From contig CAMPHR010000010.1 of the NCBI GenBank assembly GCA_946886075.1, positions 1 to 64,000 of the forward strand: a DNA stretch of 64,000 bases. Direction: 5' to 3'. The notes below the pieces were generated by a model, which saw nothing but the letters and a program-made list of their open reading frames with translations, ran no database searches and was not told where the DNA came from. The position numbers and the translations under genes were made by a program. Positions 56,967 to 64,000 of the stretch are shown here, piece after piece. The stretch is from an uncultured Novosphingobium sp. GTDB lineage: Bacteria; Pseudomonadota; Alphaproteobacteria; Sphingomonadales; Sphingomonadaceae. How positions within the stretch are numbered: position 1 is the first letter of the stretch; every line of letters starts with the position of its first letter.

Positions 56967-57141
56967 GCGGCCCGCACTTGCTCCTTGAAAGGCCGCGCTC
57001 GCGGCGACGACTGGCCTAAGCTTAGGATAAAGCTGCCAGAATGGGCCGCACCATTTCGCCACCTATACTTGAGGTCAGCTGGCCTGGTCGCGCCCATCCT
57101 TTCGGATGAGAAAAGGGGATCGGGAGGCCATTTCTGCTCAA

Positions 57142-57163
57142 AGGGGTAGGGCGCTCTACCCCT
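57142..57163. promoter_or_regulatory. Palindrome in the GT4/sulfotransferase promoter gap
   Basis: AGGGGTAG and CTACCCCT are perfect 8-base arms around a six-base centre. The site lies between the start of the six-gene decorating unit and the sulfotransferase gene and could be an operator for either. No regulator is known for this sequence. Confidence 0.35.
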
Positions 57164-57221
57164 ATTCGGCTCGTCCCGATGCTCAACTGCCCTGCGCGTG
57201 CAACCGGCTTATCTGAAGGTC

Positions 57222-58085
57222 ATGACTGATCGACAGCCAAGCTTCGTCGTGATCGGGGCCATGAAGGGTGCAACCACATGGATCGCCCATCAGCTCCGCA
57301 ATCATCCCCAATTATGGCTCCCCAGCGCGGAACCGCATTATTTCAGCTCGGAATTTGATCGCGGGCCGGCCTGGTATGCTTCCCTCTTTGACGCCGCTCC
57401 ACCGGGGCGCATTATCGGGGAAAAATCGGCCGACTATCTTGCCCACCCCCTGGCACCGGCGCGCATGGCCGCAATGCTGCCCGATGCACGATTGATCGTT
57501 CAACTGCGCGATCCGGTTCAGCGCGCCTATTCGGACTATTGCATGCTGTTCCGCCGCGGCTGGGTCAGCGGCGATCCCGGCAAATATCTGAAGGGCGCCA
57601 ATCCGGAAAAATCCCGCTTTCTGTCCGGGGGCCTCTATGGCGCGCATCTTCGCCGTTACCTGCAACATTACCGACGCGACCAGATTCATGTGATCCTGTA
57701 CGAATCGCTGCGGGAGAAGCCGGAACAGATCATTGCCGACGTGTGCATGCATATCGGCGTGCCCGTGCATATCGCGCAGGAAGAAGTCGCCAGCCGGAAG
57801 AATGACAGCACCAGCCCGATGCTGCCATTGCCGCTGCGTCGCATCTTGCAGCCGATGCGCCCGGTTCTGGATCCGCTTCGATCCAACCGCCATCTGGCGA
57901 AATTGCGGGCGTCGCTGGCCGCGCCCGTGCGCTATCCGCCCTTGACCGATGAATTGCAGCAGATGCTCCGCGACTTTTACCATGATGATATTCTGATCCT
58001 GCAGGACATGCTGCACATGGACCTGGGTCATTGGCTAAGCGGCGGCCAAGCCTTGACTGAACCACATGCGATCGCCGCAGGATGA
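57222..58085 (+). CDS. PAPS-dependent sulfotransferase
   Basis: A 287-residue protein of the sulfotransferase domain family. The 5'-phosphosulfate loop is IGAMKGATTW (Lys15), and the 3'-phosphate-binding segment is LRDPVQRAYSDY with SKEPHYF-like SAEPHYFSSEF between. It would sulfate a hydroxyl of the polysaccharide using PAPS. The start MTDRQPS was chosen by family alignment, although an in-frame start eight codons upstream is possible. No PAPS-synthesis genes are in the window. Confidence 0.88.
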   Translation: MTDRQPSFVVIGAMKGATTWIAHQLRNHPQLWLPSAEPHYFSSEFDRGPAWYASLFDAAPPGRIIGEKSADYLAHPLAPARMAAMLPDARLIVQLRDPVQRAYSDYCMLFRRGWVSGDPGKYLKGANPEKSRFLSGGLYGAHLRRYLQHYRRDQIHVILYESLREKPEQIIADVCMHIGVPVHIAQEEVASRKNDSTSPMLPLPLRRILQPMRPVLDPLRSNRHLAKLRASLAAPVRYPPLTDELQQMLRDFYHDDILILQDMLHMDLGHWLSGGQALTEPHAIAAG

Positions 58086-58214
58086 TGCCTTGGGGCGCGG
58101 TAGCCCAGCTGGTCCCGTCAAAAGCAGCCGCGCTTTAATTTAGGTTGGCGCAGCCCCTGCGACCTGTCTTTGAGGGCGGACGTTCTTGCTGTTCCCAATT
58201 TCTTGGAGAGCAGC

Positions 58215-58430
58215 ATGTCGTTTCGTCACGATCTTTTGCCCTTTTCCCTGACCATCACCGGCGGGCTTCTCCTGTCCGCCTGCAGCCCCGCAGCGCAGAA
58301 TGAGAGCGGCCGCGTCCCCGGCGGAACGGACCAGCAGGACGCGATCAACGCGGCGAACGATAGCGGCGCGTCGAACAGCATGCCCGGCATCGGCGCGCCG
58401 GGCACGGGCGGGCAGGGGACGCAGCCATGA
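58215..58430 (+). CDS. Small lipoprotein, 71 residues
   Basis: The product has a lipobox (LLLSAC) and a mature part of only about 45 residues rich in Gly, Asn, Gln and Ala with no fold visible. TTGGAGAGCAGC precedes the ATG. It overlaps the DUF4142 gene by four bases and is therefore made with it. Function unknown. Confidence 0.7.
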   Translation: MSFRHDLLPFSLTITGGLLLSACSPAAQNESGRVPGGTDQQDAINAANDSGASNSMPGIGAPGTGGQGTQP

Positions 58431-59050
58431 TCCGCGCCGCATCGCTAACGTTCGGCAGCGTCGCGCTTGTGCTCCTCCCCGCCTGCAACCAGACGAGCGG
58501 CGTTGCTGGGGACAGCCCTGTCGCCAATGGCTCCGCCACGGTCGCCAAACATTATGAAGGGCCAAAGCCCGAAGGCGTCTCCAGCCCCAATGACGCGGTC
58601 ACCACGACCTTCTACATCCCGCAGGCCGCGATCAGCGACATGTACGAGATCGAGGCAAGCGAAATGGCCCTCGTCCGCGCGAAGGCGCCGGAGGTGAAGG
58701 CTTTCGCCAGGATGATGATCGACGATCACAAGAAGACGAGCGCCGCGCTCAAGCAGTTCGTCGCCGACAATCCCGTCAACATCGCTATTCCCGGCCATAT
58801 GGACGCGCGCCGCCAGGCGATGCTGTCCAACCTGAAGGGCGCAAGCGACGCCGGGTTCGACGCCGAATATGTCGGCCAGCAGGCCGCTGCGCATCAGGAA
58901 GCGTTCAACCTGCACAGCAGCTACGCCAACCGCGGCGATTATCCCGCGCTCAAGACGCTGGCGCAATCAACCGCGAAGCTGGTCGGACATCATCGCGAGC
59001 AGGTCGCCGCGCTCGACAAGAAGTACGGCACCGCCGCCGGAGCACCCTGA
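58427..59050 (+). CDS. DUF4142 family lipoprotein
   Basis: A 207-residue protein with a lipobox (LLPAC). The DUF4142 domain is a ferritin-like four-helix bundle: YIPQAAISDMYEIEASEMAL, VKAFARMMIDDHKKTSAALKQF, DAEYVGQQAAAHQEAFNL and LKTLAQSTAKLVGHHREQVAAL. The conserved His and Asp in DDHKK suggest metal binding. It is probably periplasmic, and it pairs with the small lipoprotein gene. Confidence 0.87.
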   Translation: MIRAASLTFGSVALVLLPACNQTSGVAGDSPVANGSATVAKHYEGPKPEGVSSPNDAVTTTFYIPQAAISDMYEIEASEMALVRAKAPEVKAFARMMIDDHKKTSAALKQFVADNPVNIAIPGHMDARRQAMLSNLKGASDAGFDAEYVGQQAAAHQEAFNLHSSYANRGDYPALKTLAQSTAKLVGHHREQVAALDKKYGTAAGAP

Positions 59051-59070
59051 CGGCGGAGAGCGCGGCCTCA

Positions 59071-60189
59071 TTAGAATTCAGGCGTGACGGGCCGCGCTTC
59101 TTCCTGCGTCAAGGGGCCTTCCAGGCCGTTCCCCATCCGCATCCGCGTGACGATGTTCCATGTCGCGATGAACAGCGCCGCGATCACCGGCCCGATGACG
59201 ATGCCGTTGAAGCCGAACAAATCGATGCCGCCCAATGTGGTGATCAGCACCACATAGTCCGGAATGCGCGTATCGCGGCCGACCAGTATCGGCCTCAACA
59301 GATTGTCGACGAGGCCGATGATGAACAGCCCGCAGGCCACGAGGATGATTGCCTTCGCCACCGCGCCGGTCGCCAGCAGGTACAGCGCCACCGGCACCCA
59401 GACGAGCCCCGTTCCCACTGCCGGGATCAGCGAGAAACAGCCCATCAGCACGCCCCACAACAAGGGCCCTTGTATCCCCAGCATCCAGAAAACGATGCCG
59501 CCGATCATCCCCTGCACGATGGCGACGACGACGCTGCCCTTGATCGTCGCGCGGATGACGACGACGAACTGCTCCATCAATGCTCGCCTGTGCGTGGCGC
59601 GCAGCGGTGCCGCGCGATCCAGCCGCCCCGCCAGCGCGGACCCGTCGCGCAGAAGGAAGAAGGTGAGGTAGAGCGACACGCTCAACGCCACGAAAAAGCT
59701 GAACGCGCTCTGCCCGATCTGGAACACCTGCGCGGCGACCGATTGGAAGCTGTTGGCGACCCCCTCGCTCAACATGGTCCGGACCGTCGCGAAATTGGTG
59801 ATGCCCACCCGCGCCAGCAGGGCCGACGCCCAATCGGGCAGGCTCGCCTGAAACGCATTGAACATCGCGGGGATATTGATCTGGCCTGACTGTACCTTGG
59901 CGTAGAACAGGCTCGCTTCCTGCACCAGCGCCACCCCCAGCACGATCGCGGGAAGGATGACGACCGCGACGATCAGCAACAGGGTAAGGCCCGCCGCGCT
60001 GTTGGGCCGCCCAGGCATCTGGCGCAGCAGGTTCTGGTTGATCGGTCCGAACAGGATGGCCGAAATCACACCCCAAAGGATCGCCGCGAAAAAGGGTTCG
60101 ATCACCAGCGCGAAGGCCACCGACACCAGCAGCACGAAGCCAAGGAAAACGCCATCTTCGATGCGGACATTTTGCGGCTGGTCGGTCAT
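59071..60189 (-). CDS. AI-2E family transporter (PerM-like permease)
   Basis: A 372-residue membrane protein with about seven helices. It has the family landmarks FFAAILWGVISAILFGPI, FVALSVSLYLTFFLLRDG, VQGMIGGIVFWMLGIQGPLLWGVLMGCFSLIPAVGTGLVWVPVAL and GLFIIGLVDNLLRPILVGRDTRIPDYVVLI. Members export autoinducer-2 or act as Na/H exchangers. The substrate here is unknown. It is convergent with the DUF4142 gene. Confidence 0.9.
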   Translation of the reverse strand: MTDQPQNVRIEDGVFLGFVLLVSVAFALVIEPFFAAILWGVISAILFGPINQNLLRQMPGRPNSAAGLTLLLIVAVVILPAIVLGVALVQEASLFYAKVQSGQINIPAMFNAFQASLPDWASALLARVGITNFATVRTMLSEGVANSFQSVAAQVFQIGQSAFSFFVALSVSLYLTFFLLRDGSALAGRLDRAAPLRATHRRALMEQFVVVIRATIKGSVVVAIVQGMIGGIVFWMLGIQGPLLWGVLMGCFSLIPAVGTGLVWVPVALYLLATGAVAKAIILVACGLFIIGLVDNLLRPILVGRDTRIPDYVVLITTLGGIDLFGFNGIVIGPVIAALFIATWNIVTRMRMGNGLEGPLTQEEARPVTPEF

Positions 60190-60369
60190 GTCCGCGCTTT
60201 GGCAGAAATGATGGGGGAAAGTCCATCGTCGCGCGATGCTGCTCCCTGCTGCACCGCCGCTAACATTTGCTGTGTCAAAAAGGTCGCAGTGACGCCAATT
60301 TTGTCCAGGCGATTGAATCCGCGCCCGCGGTGCTTAAGAGCTTTAAGGACAATTATCGGAAAGCAGGAC

Positions 60370-60807
60370 ATGGCAAAACCCGAATCCTGGCGGCTGAGCC
60401 CGGAAGCCTACAGCTTCATCACCAGCATGGATACGCGCTTCCAGGATATCGACACGATGGGCCACATCAACAATGTGGCCATCTCCGGCATCTTCGAAAC
60501 CGCCCGCATCCGCTTTCACCATCATCTCGGCCGTCATCCGCAGGAACAGGGCGTGCGCTGGCTGGTCGCCGCCGTATCGCTGAACTTTGTCGAGGAATCG
60601 CACTTCCCCTATCCGTTCGAAGTGCATTGCGGCATCGGCCATATCGGCCGCACCAGCTGGACCGTCAGCTCCGCTGCCTTCCAGAAGGGCGTCTGCGTCG
60701 CCACCTGTGACACCACCGTCGTCACCCACGGCGCTGAAGGCCGACGCAGCATCGACGCCACCCTGCGCGAAGCGATGGAGCGCAACTTCCTGCGTCAACC
60801 GGGGTAA
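60370..60807 (+). CDS. Acyl-CoA thioesterase, hotdog fold (4HBT)
   Basis: A 145-residue protein. The diagnostic segment is TRFQDIDTMGHINNVAISGIFETARIRF, with Asp and His/Asn of the thioesterase site. The C-terminal beta strands include GVRWLVAAVSLNFVEESHF. AGCAGGAC precedes the ATG. It cleaves acyl-CoA thioesters of unknown chain. It is divergent from the permease. Confidence 0.88.
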   Translation: MAKPESWRLSPEAYSFITSMDTRFQDIDTMGHINNVAISGIFETARIRFHHHLGRHPQEQGVRWLVAAVSLNFVEESHFPYPFEVHCGIGHIGRTSWTVSSAAFQKGVCVATCDTTVVTHGAEGRRSIDATLREAMERNFLRQPG

Positions 60808-60880
60808 GGCCGGAGCGGCTATTTGCCGCCATTCACCCGTTGATCCTGCTCGCCCGCGCGCCACGAACCACCCTCCTCAC

Positions 60881-60975
60881 CTCCGTTCGCCTTGAGCTGT
60901 CGAAGGGCTTCCCTTCTTGAAGAGAAGAAAGAAGGGGTAAGGGAGGGGCTGCGACAAGCTCAGCCCAAACGGGGC
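60881..60975. repeat. Palindromic dispersed repeat (GTTCGCCTTGAGC type)
   Basis: The outer arms (CTCCGTTCGCCTTGAGCTGTCG and its imperfect complement near 60951-60974) enclose an inner hairpin around CCCTTCTT/AAGAAGGG. The sequence type is common as a dispersed palindrome in sphingomonad genomes and may also end transcription between the convergent thioesterase and DUF983 genes. Confidence 0.6.
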
Positions 60976-60990
60976 TGGGGATTGCTCGAT

Positions 60991-61377
60991 TTAGTCCGCA
61001 AATCCATCCATTCGCCGCGCCCATTGAAACGCAATCACCGCGCCCTTGACCGGCTGGATCATCAATCCCGCCAACACCACAGCCAGCCCTGGCCACAGCA
61101 GCGCCTGCACCCCCAAGGGAATAGCGAGCGCGCTGTTCACCTCGATCATCACAGGCACCAATATGTGTCCGAGCAGCAGGATCACGATATAGGCGGGGAA
61201 GTCGTCCGCCCGGGACAGATCCCATGGCTGCCCGCACGCGCCGCAAGCAGCGCTGGGTTTCAGGAACCGGGCGAACATCGCGCCTTCTCCACAGGCAGGG
61301 CAGCGCCCTCTCAGCGCCCGCGACAAGGCCGGACGGAAAGGCCGCACAGCCATTTGCGGAGAAGGATTATCGCTCAT
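60991..61377 (-). CDS. DUF983 family membrane protein
   Basis: A 128-residue protein with a zinc-ribbon-like Cys set (GRCPACGEG, then CGACGQPWD) followed by two membrane helices (AYIVILLLGHILVPVMIEV and LLWPGLAVVLAGLMIQPVKG). This is DUF983, often near cytochrome oxidase assembly genes in alphaproteobacteria though not here. Function unknown. Confidence 0.85.
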   Translation of the reverse strand: MSDNPSPQMAVRPFRPALSRALRGRCPACGEGAMFARFLKPSAACGACGQPWDLSRADDFPAYIVILLLGHILVPVMIEVNSALAIPLGVQALLWPGLAVVLAGLMIQPVKGAVIAFQWARRMDGFAD

Positions 61378-61471
61378 GCACCGTCCCTATGGCCAGCTGC
61401 CGCGGCGCGCAACAAAGGTTTAGGCATCGGCCGCCCTTCCTCCCGGCCAAAAGGCTGTTAAGACGGCGCGC

Positions 61472-62653
61472 ATGCAACTGCCGGGTTCCTCCGAAGCCTT
61501 TGTCCTGTTCGACGATGCGCGAGAGCGCAATCCCGCCCCCGCGCGCCTGTATCGCGACCCGGTGGAGGTCATCTGCGCCGATTGCCTCGAAGAGGTGCAG
61601 CCCGCGCTCGACCGCATCGCCGAAGCGGCCGAGCTGGGCCTGCATGCGGCCGGGTATATGAGTTATGAAGCGGGACTGATGCTGGAGGATCGGCTCCAGC
61701 CGGTTGCACTGCGACAGGTTGATCGCACGCCCGCCATGCCGCTGCTCTGGTTCGGCCTGTTCGAAGGTCATCGGCTGATCGACCCTGCGCTGATGCCGGA
61801 CCTGCTGCCCGATCCCGCCACTGCAACGGTCGAACCGCCCCGGCCGCTGATCGATGAACAGGCCTATCATTCTGCCTTCGCCCGCGTTCAGGAATATATC
61901 CGCGCTGGCGACATCTATCAGGCCAATCTGACCTTCCCCTGCGCCACTCGCTTCACCGGCGACATCATGGCCCTTTACGCCGCGATCCGTCCCCGCCAGC
62001 GCGCAGGCTATGGCGGCATCGTCCGCACGGGCGCGCACAACATCCTCTCCTTCTCGCCCGAACTGTTCTTCACCAATGTTCGCGGGCAGCTGACCGCGCG
62101 GCCGATGAAGGGTACCGCTCGCCGCGCTGCTGATCCAGTGACCGACGCGGCTCTCGCGCGCGAGCTGGAGCAGGATGCCAAGCAGCGCGCCGAAAACCTG
62201 ATGATCGTCGATCTGCTGCGTAATGACCTTTCCCGCGTGTCGCGCGCGGGGACGGTGACCGTGCCCGACCTCTTCCATGTCGAAACCTATCCGACAGTGC
62301 ATCAGATGGTTTCGACCATCCGCGCGCGAATGCTGCCCGGCCTTTCGCCCATCGACATATTGCGCATCCTCTTCCCCTGCGGCTCGATCACCGGCGCGCC
62401 AAAGGTGCGGGCGATGGAGATCATCGACGCGGTGGAGCCCCATCCCCGTGGCATTTACACCGGCACCATGGGCTGGATCGATCCGAACGGAGACGCCGCC
62501 TTCAATGTTGCCATTCGCACGATTTGGGTTGAAGAAGGCAGCAGGGAAGGGCGCCTGGGATTGGGTTCGGGCATCGTCGCGGACTCGGATGCAGCATCCG
62601 AGTGGGCGGAATGTCTGGCCAAGGGGCGCTTCCTCACGACCGCAGCACAATAG
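61472..62653 (+). CDS. pabB: Aminodeoxychorismate synthase component I
   Basis: A 393-residue chorismate-binding enzyme. It carries AGDIYQANLTF, TARPMKGTARRA (PIKGT-type loop with Lys), DLLRNDLSRV, VHQMVSTI and FPCGSITGAPKVRAMEIID, which are the chorismate and Mg sites. It makes 4-amino-4-deoxychorismate for folate. The neighbouring class IV lyase completes the step. The N-terminal domain is short, as in alphaproteobacterial PabB. Confidence 0.93.
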   Translation: MQLPGSSEAFVLFDDARERNPAPARLYRDPVEVICADCLEEVQPALDRIAEAAELGLHAAGYMSYEAGLMLEDRLQPVALRQVDRTPAMPLLWFGLFEGHRLIDPALMPDLLPDPATATVEPPRPLIDEQAYHSAFARVQEYIRAGDIYQANLTFPCATRFTGDIMALYAAIRPRQRAGYGGIVRTGAHNILSFSPELFFTNVRGQLTARPMKGTARRAADPVTDAALARELEQDAKQRAENLMIVDLLRNDLSRVSRAGTVTVPDLFHVETYPTVHQMVSTIRARMLPGLSPIDILRILFPCGSITGAPKVRAMEIIDAVEPHPRGIYTGTMGWIDPNGDAAFNVAIRTIWVEEGSREGRLGLGSGIVADSDAASEWAECLAKGRFLTTAAQ

Positions 62654-62671
62654 GGGGCTTGAATAGTTTCG

Positions 62672-63295
62672 ATGTCATTGGCTGACGGACGGTTTGATCT
62701 GCTCGAAACGATGGCTTTCGACCCCCTCGAGGGCATCAGGTTGCTGGAGCTTCATCTGGAGCGGCTGAAGGAAAGCGCTGAGGCACTGGATTTCAGCTTC
62801 GACCGCCATGAGGTACGCAACGAATTGCAAGCCGCCACCTTCCGCCTGCGCGAACGCAGCCGCCTGCGCCTTCTGGTCTCGCGGCGCGGCTCCATCGCGA
62901 TCGAAGTGCGCGAACATCGCACTTGGCCGCAGGCGATTATGCACGTCGCGATGGTGTCCCGCAAAAGCTCCGCCAACGATCTCCGGCTCGTCCACAAGAC
63001 GACCGACCGCAGCATCTACCGCGACGCGCTGAAACGCGGCGGCACCTATGAAGTGCTGATGACCGATGAGGAAGGTTTCCTGACCGAAGGCTGCTTCTCC
63101 TCGATCTTCGTCGAACGTGGCGACAAGCTGGTCACGCCGCCTCTCTCGCGCGGCTTGCTCCCGGGCGTCCTGCGCCGCAGCCTCATCGAAATGGGCGAAG
63201 CGATAGAGGACGACCTGCGACCCCGCGACCTCGCCCACGGCTTCTTCATCGGCAACGCCGCTCGGGGTATGGTCGCCGCGTCGCTGGTCAAATAG
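62672..63295 (+). CDS. pabC: Aminodeoxychorismate lyase-like class IV aminotransferase
   Basis: A 207-residue PLP protein of fold type IV. The PLP Lys is in LVHKTTDRSIYRD. EVLMTDEEGFLTEGCFSSIFV and LLPGVLRRSLIE are family motifs. It starts 18 bases after pabB and probably makes p-aminobenzoate from aminodeoxychorismate. It is shorter than typical PabC (about 270), having a trimmed N terminus. Confidence 0.87.
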   Translation: MSLADGRFDLLETMAFDPLEGIRLLELHLERLKESAEALDFSFDRHEVRNELQAATFRLRERSRLRLLVSRRGSIAIEVREHRTWPQAIMHVAMVSRKSSANDLRLVHKTTDRSIYRDALKRGGTYEVLMTDEEGFLTEGCFSSIFVERGDKLVTPPLSRGLLPGVLRRSLIEMGEAIEDDLRPRDLAHGFFIGNAARGMVAASLVK

Positions 63296-63304
63296 TTCGA
63301 TGCC

Positions 63305-63380
63305 GTCATCCCAGCGGACGCTGGGATCTCAGGCCAAGTCGCACCAAGCCTCTCAAGATTCCAGCTTCCGCTGGAATGAC
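63305..63380. repeat. Imperfect palindromic repeat (GTCATYCCAGCG type)
   Basis: Two hairpins, CCCAGCG-GA-CGCTGGG (63310-63325) and ATTCCAGC-TTCC-GCTGGAAT (63358-63377), are enclosed by outer arms GTCATCCCAGCG and CGCTGGAATGAC. This is a REP-like dispersed element between pabC and the aminotransferase gene. It may help end pabC transcription. Confidence 0.65.
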
Positions 63381-63499
63381 GCGTGGAGTGCAATGCGGGC
63401 CGCCGCACCCCAACTGGCGGTTGCCCCACGCGCGATAGCGCACTAAGGAGCCTCGCGTCCGCCCGCGCGGACTCACTATCCATCAGAAAGAGTGTCACG

Positions 63500-64000
63500 A
63501 TGAGCCAGACTTCCGCTGCCCTCGGTCGCATCCAGCCCTCCGCCACCCTGGCGATGAGCGCGCGTGTGAATGCCCTCAAAGCCGAAGGCGTCGATGTCAT
63601 TGGTCTCTCGGCGGGCGAACCTGACTTCGACACGCCTGACTTCGTCAAGGAAGCAGGCATCGCCGCGATCCGCAAGAACCTGACCCGCTACACCGATGTA
63701 GATGGCACCGCCGACCTCAAGGACGCGGTCGCCTTCAAGTTCAACCGCGACAATGGCCTGACCTACAAGCGTAGCCAGATCAGCGTGAACTCGGGCGGCA
63801 AGCACACCCTGTTCAACGCGCTGGTCGCGACCGTCGATGCGGGCGATGAAGTCATCATCCCGGCACCCTATTGGGTCAGCTATCCCGACATCGTGAACTT
63901 CGCAGGCGGCACCCCCGTCTTCGTCGAAGGTCCCGCGAGCCAGGGCTACAAGATCACCGCTGCCCAGCTTGACGCCGCGATCACGCCGCGCACCAAGTGG
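63500..64000 (+). CDS. aspC: Aspartate aminotransferase (class I), 3' end outside the window
   Basis: The frame starts MSQTSAALGRIQPSATLAMSARVNALKAEG and runs open to the window end (167 residues). It has GLSAGEPDFDTPDFVKEAG, TRYTDVDGTADLKDAV, VNSGGKHTLFNALVATVDAGDEVIIPAPYWVSYPDI, all of the alphaproteobacterial aspartate/prephenate aminotransferase group. The PLP lysine would lie beyond the edge. It converts aspartate and oxoglutarate to oxaloacetate and glutamate. Confidence 0.92.
   Translation, partial: MSQTSAALGRIQPSATLAMSARVNALKAEGVDVIGLSAGEPDFDTPDFVKEAGIAAIRKNLTRYTDVDGTADLKDAVAFKFNRDNGLTYKRSQISVNSGGKHTLFNALVATVDAGDEVIIPAPYWVSYPDIVNFAGGTPVFVEGPASQGYKITAAQLDAAITPRTKW

Noticed and set aside
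27557..58085. A PEP-CTERM/exosortase-type EPS locus
   Set aside because: No exosortase, PrsK/PrsT or PEP-CTERM protein was found, although AsnB-like and GT4 genes also occur in those loci.

Overview
The window reads as a chromosomal segment of a high-GC alphaproteobacterium, most likely a sphingomonad (Sphingobium/Sphingomonas type). The pointers are a SusC-unrelated TonB receptor with a DEIIVTG box, tandem DUF3617 lipoproteins, two GGAAC-N16-NGTT promoters of the EcfG general-stress type, and dispersed palindromic repeats built on GTCATYCCAGCG and GTTCGCCTTGAGC. No tRNA, rRNA, CRISPR array or insertion sequence was seen. This assignment is inference from gene content and motifs.

Layout. 1-27.2 kb is housekeeping and stress. 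It holds the 5' part of a TonB-dependent receptor, prolyl aminopeptidase, two paralogous secreted Cys proteins followed upstream by coq7 and dsbB, uvrB, a class A acid phosphatase lipoprotein, two DUF3617 lipoproteins flanking an HNH protein, an NAPE-PLD-like hydrolase, a heme-oxygenase-like enzyme with a minimal receiver protein, an MpaB-type (DUF2236) protein, and a repair cluster (ATP-dependent DNA ligase, exonuclease III, AlkB). Next come katG, a DUF2189 membrane protein and a complete second aa3-type oxidase operon (subunits II, I, two subunit III proteins, IV, cytochrome c) resembling the rhizobial coxMNOP arrangement.

27.5-58.1 kb is one large exopolysaccharide locus of the Wzx/Wzy type. 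It encodes a co-polymerase fused to a BY-kinase, a Wza-like exporter, a beta-barrel protein, a Wzy polymerase, a Wzx flippase, a short PglC-like phosphoglycosyl transferase, four GT4 glycosyltransferases, a membrane-bound 4,6-dehydratase (CapD/PglF/WbpM type) with a DegT aminotransferase, and an unusually rich set of decorating enzymes. Those are AlgI/AlgJ O-acetylation, an opposing RGAE-like esterase, an AsnB-like amidotransferase, a sulfotransferase, and a tight cassette of formyltransferase, PIG-L deacetylase, ATP-grasp ligase and HAD hydrolase. A pectate-lyase-like beta-helix protein, an RTX protein and a LuxR regulator whose receiver has lost all its phosphorylation residues are also in the locus. 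Together they suggest an amino-sugar-containing polymer, possibly N-formylated, acetylated and sulfated.

58.2-64 kb returns to housekeeping: small lipoproteins including a DUF4142 protein, an AI-2E family permease, an acyl-CoA thioesterase, a DUF983 protein, pabB and pabC, and the 5' part of an aspartate aminotransferase.

The most interesting points are the formyltransferase/PIG-L/ATP-grasp/HAD cassette (the formyltransferase lacks the usual catalytic Asn), the phosphorylation-dead EPS regulator, a 24-codon reading frame with a near-perfect Shine-Dalgarno sequence after alkB, and a 62-residue gene behind a clean EcfG-type promoter.
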